From CAYUUW01 sp964448005 (GTDB taxonomy: Bacteria > Patescibacteriota > Gracilibacteria > UM-FILTER-43-11), in assembly GCA_964448005.1 (NCBI GenBank), contig CAYUUW010000054.1, positions 1-8,607 of the forward strand: DNA of 8,607 nt, written 5' to 3'. Made by a program: the position numbers and the translations under genes. Of this stretch, positions 1 to 5,136 are shown piece by piece (position 1 is the stretch's first letter; every line of letters begins with the position of its first letter). The notes beneath the pieces were generated by a model. The model was given only the letters and a program-made list of their open reading frames with translations, searched no databases and was not told the origin of the DNA.

Positions 1-308
1 TCCTGCCCGGGCCGGGTGCGCCCGCCGGAAAAGACAAGAAGCGCATCGGAGCTTTGCTTCAGCGCCTCCACTCCTGCCGCAATGTGTTCCATGTATTGAT
101 CGAATTCGCCTTTCTGGTAATCGGCCAGGTACCAATGGTCCTTGTTCTGGTAGTAGGCAGAATCCCTTCCTGCTTCGGCTTCGTCGCGGAGCAAGGCGTG
201 TCCAGGAACGATCAAAAGCTGCCTCAGCATGCTTCGTTCGTCCTCGGCCAGCCGCTCCGGGCTTCCTAGGATCCATGACTGGGCTGGGTAATCTGATTCT
301 CTTTCCAT
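1..308 (-). CDS. DUF218 / YdcF-like protein, N-terminal part (gene runs off the left edge)
   Basis: An open frame starts at ATG 308-306 and stays open to the window edge, giving 102 residues from MERESDYPAQSW onward. The segments LLIVPGHALL (about residues 32-41), DHWYLADYQKGEFDQYMEHI (about 59-78) and ALLVFSGGRTR (about 89-99) match the opening pattern of the DUF218/YdcF family: a hydrophobic strand ending in PGHA, a W..YQ segment, an EHI..G helix, and a second strand ending in FSGG.TR. YdcF-like domains have a Rossmann-like fold. Family function is poorly known; some members are linked to envelope or nucleotide-related roles. The start is supported by a perfect consensus promoter with predicted transcription start about 19 nt upstream. 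There is no good Shine-Dalgarno sequence, since the AAGG is only one base from the ATG. The C-terminal part lies outside the window. Confidence 0.75.
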   Translation of the reverse strand, partial: MERESDYPAQSWILGSPERLAEDERSMLRQLLIVPGHALLRDEAEAGRDSAYYQNKDHWYLADYQKGEFDQYMEHIAAGVEALKQSSDALLVFSGGRTRPGQ

Positions 309-333
309 GCCTTAAGGGGGATAAATTTATTTA

Positions 334-362
334 ATTATAATATTTTTTTATTTTTATGTCAA
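334..362 (-). promoter_or_regulatory. Consensus sigma-70 promoter for the DUF218 gene
   Basis: On the minus strand, TTGACA (362-357) is followed by a 17-nt spacer and TATAAT (339-334), a perfect match in both hexamers and spacing. Predicted transcription start is near 327, giving a leader of about 19 nt before ATG 308. The -35 box contains the TGA stop codon of the upstream transposase gene (361-359), so the promoter begins exactly where that gene ends. The spacer is almost entirely A/T. Confidence 0.8.
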
Positions 363-937
363 TCTTCCTCTCTTATTCTTCCTTGCTGACTGCTTTCTTG
401 ATTCAAAAGATCCTCGCCCCAGTTTTTCGGGTTGTCCAGAATGTATTGGCGGATTCGGTTCAATTCGTCTTCGTTGCGGATAATTCGTTCGTGGTAATTG
501 CGTTGCCACAGTTTGATGATATTTGTATTTTTCCGGGCCAATTTTGTGACCCCGATTTTGTACCCCCTAATGATCGACCCAACCGAACGGGGGATTATTT
601 TTTGGAATTGGTGGATTTTCTGCCGTAGGGGCTCAGAATTCTGAGCCCCTACGGCATTTTCGATGAAAAATATGCCGTGCAGGTGATTGGGCATCACGAT
701 GAATTCATCCAAAATCACATCGGGATAATGCTGAGGAATTTCCAGCCAGCAGGATTCGGCCATTTTCCCCGCGGCGCTTAATTTTGTTTTCCCATCTGCA
801 ATCTCTCCAAAAAAATGCTCCCGATTTTGCGTGCATATTGTAATGAAATAGGCTCCGCCTTGAGAGTAGTCATGCCCTTTTAGTCGGACAGATTTTCGAT
901 GGTGGAGGCCTGAGCCATTTTTCGCCATAAATCCCAT
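359..937 (-). CDS. REP-associated tyrosine transposase (RAYT, IS200-like Y1 transposase family)
   Basis: The 192-residue protein has the Y1 transposase (HUH) layout. An N-terminal RKSVRLKGHDYSQGGAYFIT segment (about 14-33) precedes the HUH motif in MPNHLHGI (H85, H87). The catalytic tyrosine is expected at Y148 in QRNYHERIIR, followed by the terminal helix DELNRIRQYILDNP. The segment QFQKIIPRSVGSIIRGYKIG (110-129) is typical of RAYT rather than of classical IS200/IS605 TnpA. RAYTs are single-copy, domesticated-looking relatives that bind and process short palindromic REP sequences by single-strand cleavage. All expected catalytic residues are present, so the gene looks intact. A second ATG at residue 4 is an alternative start. 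It lies 33 nt after the DoxX gene on the same strand. A perfect 36-bp palindrome encodes residues about 94-105, in the loop between the HUH motif and the conserved QKIIPRS segment. Many small palindromes lie within 1.5 kb and are plausible substrates. Confidence 0.9.
   Translation of the reverse strand: MGFMAKNGSGLHHRKSVRLKGHDYSQGGAYFITICTQNREHFFGEIADGKTKLSAAGKMAESCWLEIPQHYPDVILDEFIVMPNHLHGIFFIENAVGAQNSEPLRQKIHQFQKIIPRSVGSIIRGYKIGVTKLARKNTNIIKLWQRNYHERIIRNEDELNRIRQYILDNPKNWGEDLLNQESSQQGRIREED
621..656. repeat. Perfect 36-bp palindrome inside the transposase gene
   Basis: The half-site TGCCGTAGGGGCTCAGAA (621-638) is followed immediately by its exact reverse complement (639-656), with no loop and an EcoRI-like GAATTC centre. 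It is exactly twelve codons long and keeps the reading frame, encoding about A-V-G-A-Q-N-S-E-P-L-R-Q. This is REP-like DNA at a position where the protein family tolerates variable sequence. Confidence 0.9.
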
Positions 938-970
938 TCTCGTGAAGGTTCGGATTGGGAGGGGTGGTCG

Positions 971-1396
971 CTAAGAGAGCTTGACGGATTTCTTCCACAG
1001 AAAATAATCGAGGAACAAAATGGCCAAGGCGATCCACGGCATGGCGACGGCAAAGAAAGGTCCGCCAGAAAAAGCCCAGGAAGCGGAGGCTCCGATGAAG
1101 CAGACGGTGAAGCCGGAATAGGCCCATTCTTTGATGGTTTTCCATTTAGGCTGCAGCAAGGCAATGGCCCCCAGGATTTTGGCTGTTCCCACGATCTTGG
1201 AAAGGTACATGGGGTAGCCCAAGGTGCTCATGGCCTCTGCCCCCTGCTGGGTGTAGAAGAATCCGGCGATGCCGTCCGCAAGCATGAGGAGCGAAAAGAT
1301 GATGTTGATGGTCCAGTAAAGGGTCTTGAGGGTTTTGGGTTTCAATGCTTTAAAGTTAAGAATTAAATTGCCAGTTTCGGCCCCATTGTGGGTCAA
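971..1396 (-). CDS. DoxX-like integral membrane protein
   Basis: A protein of up to 141 residues with four hydrophobic segments: about 26-46 (LYWTINIIFSLLMLADGIAG), 68-82 (IVGTAKILGAIALLQ), 92-110 and 113-133. It ends in a positively charged tail (WKKSVKLS). The pattern YWTINIIFSLLMLADG, LGYPMYLSKIVGTAKILGAIAL and AFSGGPFF is that of the DoxX-like (DoxX_2) family of small four-helix membrane proteins, whose biochemical role is mostly unknown. It follows ArsR and SRPBCC genes on the same strand, an association seen repeatedly in bacteria. The start is uncertain: the longest frame begins at a TTG (1396-1394), a second TTG lies at 1345-1343 closer to the first helix, and no in-frame ATG is available before the first membrane segment. 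The nearby ATGs at 1386 and 1416 are out of frame and hit stops at once. Confidence 0.82.
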   Translation of the reverse strand: MTHNGAETGNLILNFKALKPKTLKTLYWTINIIFSLLMLADGIAGFFYTQQGAEAMSTLGYPMYLSKIVGTAKILGAIALLQPKWKTIKEWAYSGFTVCFIGASASWAFSGGPFFAVAMPWIALAILFLDYFLWKKSVKLS

Positions 1397-1429
1397 TGGT
1401 GGACCAGATGGGGCATCGCAGCTTTTTCT

Positions 1430-1458
1430 AATTTAAGCGTTGGATGGCTAGCGGTCAA
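1430..1458 (-). promoter_or_regulatory. Possible promoter for the DoxX-like gene
   Basis: On the minus strand TTGACC (1458-1453) is separated by 17 nt from TAAATT (1435-1430). The -35 box is a good match and the -10 is weak (4 of 6). The predicted start near 1423 would give a leader of about 26 nt before the TTG start at 1396. It lies between the repeat cluster and the gene, so DoxX may be transcribed independently of the SRPBCC gene. Confidence 0.4.
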
Positions 1459-1482
1459 CATTCACCATCCGTTCCTGCTGTC

Positions 1483-1504
1483 ATTCCCGACTACGATCGG
1501 GAAT
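1483..1504. repeat. ATTCCC...GGGAAT inverted repeat
   Basis: Perfect 8-bp arms ATTCCCGA (1483-1490) and TCGGGAAT (1497-1504) flank a 6-nt centre. The flanks GTC before and CC after give the common GTCATTCC...GGAATCC layout of dispersed small repeats. The core resembles the dRS3-type design known from Neisseria, but the resemblance is only of form. Confidence 0.7.
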
Positions 1505-1520
1505 CCAGGTTTTAATGCAG

Positions 1521-1599
1521 GACCTCCTCCGGCTCCTCCGAAGGAGGAGGGGGAATACAGACCTCCTCCGGCTCCTCCGAAGGAGGAGGGGGAATACAG
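1521..1599. repeat. Two identical 39-bp tandem units, each with a CTCCTCC/GGAGGAG hairpin
   Basis: Units 1522-1560 and 1561-1599 are identical base for base. Each begins ACCTCCTCCGGCTCCTCC and ends GGGGGAATACAG, and each contains a 7-bp stem CTCCTCC / GGAGGAG with loop GAA (1533-1549 in the first unit). AATGCAG occurs directly before the array (1514-1520) and directly after it (1600-1606), and each unit ends in the near-identical AATACAG. A third, inverted member of the family is at 2409-2436. Confidence 0.9.
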
Positions 1600-1616
1600 A
1601 ATGCAGATCCCCCCTG

Positions 1617-1636
1617 CCCCCCTTTAGCAAGGGGGG
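1617..1636. repeat. CCCCCCTT-TAGC-AAGGGGGG hairpin
   Basis: Eight-base arms CCCCCCTT (1617-1624) and AAGGGGGG (1629-1636) surround the loop TAGC. It is another small palindrome of the kind dispersed in repeat-rich genomes. Neither strand has a T-tract after it, so a terminator role is not supported. Confidence 0.75.
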
Positions 1637-1645
1637 TCCTCTGTC

Positions 1646-1687
1646 ATTCCGTGCCACGACCTGCCTGCCGGCAGGCAGGCACGGAAT
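1646..1687. repeat. Nested palindrome: ATTCCGTGCC...GGCACGGAAT around a 20-bp palindrome
   Basis: Outer 10-bp arms ATTCCGTGCC (1646-1655) and GGCACGGAAT (1678-1687) enclose and partly overlap a perfect inner palindrome CCTGCCTGCCGGCAGGCAGG (1660-1679). The flanks are GTC and CCAG as in the 1483-1504 element. The inner core is related to CCTGCCTACGGGCAGG at 2377-2392. In translation such repeats give the LPAGRQ-type peptides that often appear in spurious ORFs. Confidence 0.85.
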
Positions 1688-1731
1688 CCAGCCTGGCCCT
1701 CCATTCCTTTCGGCAAGGGTGAATTGCATGG

Positions 1732-1751
1732 ATTCGGGCTTTCGCCGGAAT
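1732..1751. repeat. Imperfect ATTC-GGGC...GCCGGAAT repeat next to the SRPBCC stop codon
   Basis: Arms ATTCGGGC (1732-1739) and GCCGGAAT (1744-1751) pair with one mismatch. The flanks TGG before and GACGGG after give the reverse orientation of the GTCATTCC...GGAATCC layout. It ends 12 nt from the stop codon of the SRPBCC gene (1763-1765), so on the minus strand it would form a hairpin just after that gene. Confidence 0.6.
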
Positions 1752-1762
1752 GACGGGTGGGA

Positions 1763-2236
1763 CTAGCTCAAAGAAGCGGCCAGCTTGTCGAAGAGTTCCT
1801 TCCATCCGCCGCTGGTTGCCTCCTTCATTTCGCCCTCGGGGAGGCCTTCGTGGCGCAGGGTCATTTTGGTTGCCGCCCCCTCATCCTCAAAGGTGACGGT
1901 GACTTTGAGCACTTCGGGCCAGTTCTCGGCCATGCCGTAGGCCGAGGCGGGGACGATCTCGCCTTTCTCGTTGGAGAAGCTGTCTGTGCAGACGATTTTC
2001 TCCATGGGGACGATCTCCTGATAAAAGCCTGTGTTCCAAAAATCCTTGCCTTCGGGGCTGCACATGCAGAAGAGGTACTGGCCTCCCACACGGAGGTCTA
2101 TTTTAGCCTCTGGCGTGCTGAAGCCTTTGGGTCCCCACCATTTTTTCACTTGCTCGGGGCTGGTCCACGCTTGCCATACCTTCTCCCGCGGGGCCTGGAA
2201 AATGCGGACGATCGTGAGGGTTTTGGGGTCGGTCAT
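1763..2236 (-). CDS. SRPBCC / AHSA1-like (activator of Hsp90 ATPase homologue 1-like) protein
   Basis: 157 residues from ATG 2236-2234. The N-terminal TIVRIFQAPREKVWQAWTSP (about 8-27), WWGPKGFSTP (33-42), DLRVGGQYLF (47-56) and C-terminal TSGGWKELFDKLAASL (141-156) are the signature parts of the AHSA1-like branch of the START/SRPBCC fold. These are small soluble proteins with a deep hydrophobic ligand pocket; ligands are usually unknown. The length is typical and the domain complete. An ArsR-family gene lies upstream and a DoxX-like gene downstream on the same strand; ArsR-SRPBCC pairs are very common and often coupled. Here they are about 230 nt or more apart because repeats and a gap intervene. 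No Shine-Dalgarno sequence precedes the ATG (upstream is TCACTCTCACTTCT). The frame stays open upstream through the gap, but homology begins only at this ATG. Confidence 0.9.
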   Translation of the reverse strand: MTDPKTLTIVRIFQAPREKVWQAWTSPEQVKKWWGPKGFSTPEAKIDLRVGGQYLFCMCSPEGKDFWNTGFYQEIVPMEKIVCTDSFSNEKGEIVPASAYGMAENWPEVLKVTVTFEDEGAATKMTLRHEGLPEGEMKEATSGGWKELFDKLAASLS

Positions 2237-2270
2237 AGAAGTGAGAGTGAGGAATTGGGAGTTAAGGCAG

Positions 2271-2280
2271 NNNNNNNNNN
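2271..2280. other. Assembly gap (10 N) inside the repeat-filled ArsR-SRPBCC spacer
   Basis: Ten Ns sit immediately before the repeat cluster at 2285-2436. The round number suggests a scaffold placeholder, so true length and content are unknown. More repeat copies may be missing. Confidence 0.9.
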
Positions 2281-2284
2281 CCAC

Positions 2285-2334
2285 CCTGCCCTCCCTTCGG
2301 CTCCGCTCAGGGCAGGCTCTCCAAAGGAGGAGGG
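2285..2334. repeat. CCTGCCCT...AGGGCAGG repeat joined to a CTCC-AAA-GGAG element
   Basis: Arms CCTGCCCT (2285-2292) and AGGGCAGG (2309-2316) surround a 16-nt loop, followed directly by CTCTCCAAAGGAGGAGGG (2317-2334), which shares the GGAGGAG half of the 39-bp tandem units. Translation of the first part gives the CPERSRREG-like and LRSGQA-like peptides often produced by dispersed repeats in environmental genomes. Confidence 0.75.
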
Positions 2335-2376
2335 TTGTAATTCTGGGCAGTGTTTTCTTTTTTATTTTCACTCCGA

Positions 2377-2392
2377 CCTGCCTACGGGCAGG
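2377..2392. repeat. CCTGCC-TACG-GGCAGG hairpin
   Basis: Six-base arms (2377-2382 and 2387-2392) with loop TACG, flanked by CACTCCGA and CCTGGAATGATGG. It is a diverged relative of the nested palindrome at 1646-1687, keeping both the CCTGCC core and an outer GGAAT. Confidence 0.7.
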
Positions 2393-2408
2393 CCTGGAAT
2401 GATGGACT

Positions 2409-2436
2409 CTCCTCCTTTGGAGGAGTTGGAGGAGGT
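2409..2436. repeat. Inverted copy of the CTCCTCC/GGAGGAG repeat family
   Basis: Read on the minus strand, this 28-nt stretch is ACCTCCTCC-AAC-TCCTCC-AAA-GGAGGAG. It differs from the first 28 nt of the 39-bp tandem unit (1522-1549) only in purine changes within the two short spacers (GGC to AAC, GAA to AAA). The stem CTCCTCC/GGAGGAG is fully kept. Confidence 0.8.
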
Positions 2437-2466
2437 CTGGTATTGGGGCTTTTTTTCTTCCCGAAT

Positions 2467-2793
2467 TCAGCTGATGCTTTTCAGGACCTCCTCCAGGCTG
2501 TCCAAGCGATCCTCCCAGAGCTTTTGGTAATTCTTCAGATGCTCGGATGCGTCCTGAAGCGTGGCGGGAGCCAGCTGCACCATTTGCTCCTTGCCCTGCC
2601 TTTTCTTGAGGATCAGTTTCGCCTTCTCCAGAATCTTGAGGTGCTTGGAGATGGCGGCGAAGGTGAGCCGGTAGGGCTTGGCGATCTGGCTGATGCTCAT
2701 TTCACGCTGGGCCACCCGGCGCAGGATGTCCCGTCGGGTGGGGTCGGCGAGGGAGCCGAAGATGGCATCGAGTTGGAGAGTTTGTTCAACCAT
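2467..2793 (-). CDS. ArsR-family winged-helix transcriptional regulator
   Basis: 108 residues from ATG 2793-2791. LDAIFGSLADPTRRDILRRV (8-27) is the classic first helix pair. SISQIAKPYRLTFAAISKHLKILEKAKLI (33-61) is the helix-turn-helix with the recognition helix around AAISKHL, and LKKRQGKEQMVQL (62-74) is the beta wing. The C-terminal helix carries a W (residue 93). There is no cysteine at all, so the cysteine-based arsenic/cadmium sites of ArsR/SmtB are absent. This is the SRPBCC-associated, probably non-metal-sensing subgroup. The likely role is repressor of itself and of the following SRPBCC gene, with ligand unknown. An inverted repeat across its own start codon supports autoregulation, and the predicted transcript is almost leaderless. 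Confidence 0.92.
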   Translation of the reverse strand: MVEQTLQLDAIFGSLADPTRRDILRRVAQREMSISQIAKPYRLTFAAISKHLKILEKAKLILKKRQGKEQMVQLAPATLQDASEHLKNYQKLWEDRLDSLEEVLKSIS

Positions 2794-2802
2794 TTGGTTG
2801 AA
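2785..2802. promoter_or_regulatory. Probable operator of the ArsR gene (8-2-8 inverted repeat over the start codon)
   Basis: TTCAACCA (2785-2792) and TGGTTGAA (2795-2802) are exact inverted copies separated by TT (2793-2794). The repeat covers the ATG (2793-2791), the predicted transcription start (about 2795) and the edge of the -10 box, so a bound dimer would block RNA polymerase. Identification as the operator is inferred from position and symmetry. Confidence 0.6.
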
Positions 2803-2830
2803 TGATAGTTTAAGGGGAAGAGGGGGTCAA
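2802..2830 (-). promoter_or_regulatory. Sigma-70 promoter of the ArsR gene, giving a near-leaderless mRNA
   Basis: TTGACC (2830-2825), 17-nt spacer, TATCAT (2807-2802): five of six matches in each hexamer. The -10 box ends only 8 nt before the ATG, placing the predicted start about 2 nt before the start codon. The transcript would have no room for a Shine-Dalgarno sequence. Confidence 0.7.
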
Positions 2831-3005
2831 GGGGGAATTTAAAACTAGTCTTAAAGGGAGTTGTCAGTTTAATTTATGACCTTCCCCTTTGCTAATTGAT
2901 AAGCATCTAAACATTTATTTCTTGCTGAACTTATGTAGATAGTATGAGGAGCTGCTTTCTGGACTCGATAGCTGCGATAATTGAGCTTTCTGCCTCATTA
3001 ATTTC

Positions 3006-4814
3006 TTATAAATTCTCAAATTTTTTCTTTATGAATTCAAAAATTTTTTCAAATTTATCCTTTGTTTTTTTGCTAAATTCAAATTCCTCACCATTAAGAT
3101 ATAGCTCTTGTATAGCTGTATTGAATTTTGATTTATGAAAGCCATTTTCTTTTTTGTGGTTCTCAAAGGATCTCATAATGATTATTAACTTCTCGGCTTC
3201 AGTAAACAGACTTTCGGTGGTGAAATTTTTATAGGACTCATCAATTTCATCCAAATTAAAAATCCGCCCCTCTGCATCTGGTCCAATTTCCTTATTGTAG
3301 TTTTCCTTAGCTTTTTTCCCTCCTGAGTCTGAATCAAAAAGAGCTATAAAATTTCTATTCCAAGCTAAATATAATCTAAAGACATCATTGTATTTATCAA
3401 CTCCTGCCCCAGGATAAAAGTTTAGTTTATACTTGTTTTTAAATATAGTTTCTGAGAAATATCTGAAGACATAGTAATCATTTTTCCCTTCAGTAAAAAT
3501 TGTAGATGGAACTACTTCCAACTTACTAGGGATGTAATCTAGGGCGTCCAATATTGGTTTATAATGGTCTATCTCATTAGGATGTTTAGCAACAAAACTT
3601 TTATACAGTACAGCGTCAATTTTTGTTTCTGTTGTGTCAGATTCCTCTGGATTACCATAGTTTATTGCTTCATTCCTTACAATGTAAGTTCCGGCCAGCC
3701 ATTTTGGATTTATTAAATGATGACTGTGCGTTGAATATATAAGTTTACAGTCGGAGACTATGCTGTTTAATGACTCTAATAATTTTTGTTGAGAACGCTG
3801 ATGTAAATTACTTGCTGGCTCATCAAGCAGAAAGAGAGTTTCTCCTGGGTCGCTCTTACGTGATCTTCTGAATGCTGTAAAAATTAGAAAGCTAAAAAAC
3901 CAGCGAAACCCCAGACTTCTATCATTTATAGCATAACTGTCAGAGCCCTGTTTTATCTTAATTTCTATAAAGAATCTATCTTGGGCGTCTTTTTCCCAGC
4001 TGATCTCGACTTCCTTCTTCTGGCCATTACCAAAAATTTCGTCCCACTGTTTTAATATGTCATTATTTAGCTTTTCAGCTATCTTATTTAAGATTTGTTT
4101 TAATGATTCTCTGTAAGATTTATCTTCGTTGCGCATTCTTTCCAAAAGGTGTTTCTCGATGGTAAGTCCGCTTTCTATCGAATCGAGGATATCTTGAAGA
4201 ACTTTTTGATATTCGTCTTGTTTTAAATCTTCTTCTTCATGTTTTTCTAAGTATATCTTTTCTGGGAACTGAAACAAAAAATCTGGATAATAAAGTATTT
4301 TAGGGAGATATTTTTCCTTAATAAGATTAACAACTTCAGTCCAAGCTTCCTTTTTCCAATCATAGAGGCGCTTCTCTTGTGTGGATTGCTTTGTTTTCCC
4401 CCTAAATTGTGTTGTCCAAAGTGTTTCCAGCCACTTTTCATTTTTAGGTATGGAATCTTCAAAGTTATATTTTTTATTAATTTTTATAATTTCAGTTTCA
4501 CTAGATAAGGTAAACTTATATTTTTTCTTTAATAATTCCTTTATTTCTTCTAGTTCATTTTTTTGTATTTCTAGCTCCGCTTGGATAGATACGCTGTCGC
4601 TAAATCCATATTGCTTATTTTTTGGAATTATTCTGTACGCTTGATCTTTTGTAATATCCCTTGCAAAACAATTTATAGCTTCTAAAACTGTAGTTTTTCC
4701 GCTCTCATTAAGGCCAACCAAAGTAAAAATGTTAGTACTCGGTTTTTTTGTTAAATCAAGTACAATTTTTGGTATACCCTTGTAATTTTCAATTTGAAAA
4801 CCAATATATTTCAT
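3006..4814 (-). CDS. OLD-family ATP-dependent nuclease (ABC-type ATPase + Toprim)
   Basis: 602 residues. The N-terminal ATPase has Walker A GLNESGKT (34-41), a coiled, Lys/Glu-rich insertion (about 85-290), a signature-like NDRSLGFRWFFSF (297-309), Walker B TLFLLDEP (D331, E332) and the switch histidine in STHSHH (361-366). The C-terminal Toprim domain shows the metal-binding acidic residues in TEGKND (E442) and DSDSGG (D494, D496). This is the OLD architecture: ATP-bound dimer plus Mg2+-dependent nicking nuclease, known in anti-phage systems. The size fits a complete protein, close to stand-alone class 1 OLD such as that of phage P2. No UvrD-like helicase (GajB) or other partner gene is adjacent within the window. 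The gene is strikingly A+T-rich, roughly one third G+C by eye, against G+C-rich neighbours on both sides, which suggests horizontal acquisition. Upstream DNA is also A+T-rich, with only a weak AAGTGA before the ATG. Precise target unknown. Confidence 0.88.
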   Translation of the reverse strand: MKYIGFQIENYKGIPKIVLDLTKKPSTNIFTLVGLNESGKTTVLEAINCFARDITKDQAYRIIPKNKQYGFSDSVSIQAELEIQKNELEEIKELLKKKYKFTLSSETEIIKINKKYNFEDSIPKNEKWLETLWTTQFRGKTKQSTQEKRLYDWKKEAWTEVVNLIKEKYLPKILYYPDFLFQFPEKIYLEKHEEEDLKQDEYQKVLQDILDSIESGLTIEKHLLERMRNEDKSYRESLKQILNKIAEKLNNDILKQWDEIFGNGQKKEVEISWEKDAQDRFFIEIKIKQGSDSYAINDRSLGFRWFFSFLIFTAFRRSRKSDPGETLFLLDEPASNLHQRSQQKLLESLNSIVSDCKLIYSTHSHHLINPKWLAGTYIVRNEAINYGNPEESDTTETKIDAVLYKSFVAKHPNEIDHYKPILDALDYIPSKLEVVPSTIFTEGKNDYYVFRYFSETIFKNKYKLNFYPGAGVDKYNDVFRLYLAWNRNFIALFDSDSGGKKAKENYNKEIGPDAEGRIFNLDEIDESYKNFTTESLFTEAEKLIIIMRSFENHKKENGFHKSKFNTAIQELYLNGEEFEFSKKTKDKFEKIFEFIKKKFENL

Positions 4815-5081
4815 AATTTCACTTAATTAAGAATTTGACTTTTTAAATTAAAGGAGCTTCACCTAATCCATTTTCATTAAAACACAACCATTCCACCACC
4901 CTCCGCCCCACAAGAGGCAGATTGCGGAAAGAGGAGGGCCGTAATTGAGTCGAAAAGAACGGGCTCAGCTTACCCCAAAACGCAGGAAGGCAAAAGCCTT
5001 CGCCTTCCTGGCCTCTGCCCCTACCGCTTCCCCCAGAACAGCCTGAATTCCACCTTTTCGCTTCTGCGTAAAGCGAATTTT
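4815..5081. other. Divergent intergenic region between the OLD gene and the exported protein gene
   Basis: The first 70 nt or so are A+T-rich and belong compositionally to the OLD gene. The remainder, from about 4886, is G+C-rich like the rest of the window, so the island edge lies here. Apart from the hairpin at 4983-5010 and the downstream promoter I see no gene. The open frame 4843-5088 on the minus strand has no recognisable protein character. Confidence 0.6.
4983..5010. repeat. Slipped double hairpin CAGGAAGGC...GCCTTCCTG
   Basis: Nine-base arms CAGGAAGGC (4983-4991) and GCCTTCCTG (5002-5010) enclose ten bases that contain a second copy of GCCTTC. The alternative hairpin GAAGGC-AAAA-GCCTTC (4986-5001) is therefore also possible, and the two structures exclude each other. 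No T-tract follows on either strand. Confidence 0.6.
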
Positions 5082-5109
5082 TTGACAAATTTTAAATTCG
5101 TGCTAAAAT
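5082..5109 (+). promoter_or_regulatory. Promoter of the first exported paralogue (extended -10)
   Basis: TTGACA (5082-5087), 16-nt spacer, TAAAAT (5104-5109) preceded by TGC, which is an extended -10. Predicted start is near 5116, about 21 nt before ATG 5137. The leader ACATAGCCCTCCATTCCAA has no Shine-Dalgarno sequence. Confidence 0.75.
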
Positions 5110-5136
5110 CCACCCAAACATAGCCCTCCATTCCAA

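Noticed and set aside
1521..1599. Possible CRISPR array
   Set aside because: Only two units, directly abutting with no unique spacers, and no cas genes nearby.
1617..1636. Intrinsic terminator
   Set aside because: The stem is good but neither strand has a following T-tract, and the sequence matches a dispersed repeat style.
1388..1766. Short plus and minus frames with PPAPPKEEGEYR, LLRLLRRRRGNT and LPAGRQV-type peptides
   Set aside because: These are translations of the tandem and palindromic repeats, not proteins.
1757..2530. 257-residue open frame on the plus strand opposite the SRPBCC gene
   Set aside because: It runs through the N gap and the palindromic repeats and is the antisense shadow of a clear SRPBCC gene; its sequence resembles no protein.
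2831..3005. Short minus-strand frame after the OLD gene (ending YQLAKGKVIN)
   Set aside because: No start codon in frame after the preceding stop and no recognisable domain; at most a relic.
3006..4814. Gabija (GajAB) system
   Set aside because: The nuclease fits the GajA-like architecture broadly, but no UvrD-like helicase gene is present on either side within the window.
2849..4862. TTAAAGG-like sequences at both edges of the A+T-rich island as target-site duplications
   Set aside because: The match (TTAAAGGGAG versus TTAAAGGAGC) is short and inexact in A+T-rich DNA, so it is not convincing.
4843..5088. 81-residue minus-strand frame between the OLD gene and paralogue 1
   Set aside because: Low-complexity Gly/Arg start, no family resemblance, and it crosses the composition boundary and the hairpin at 4983-5010.
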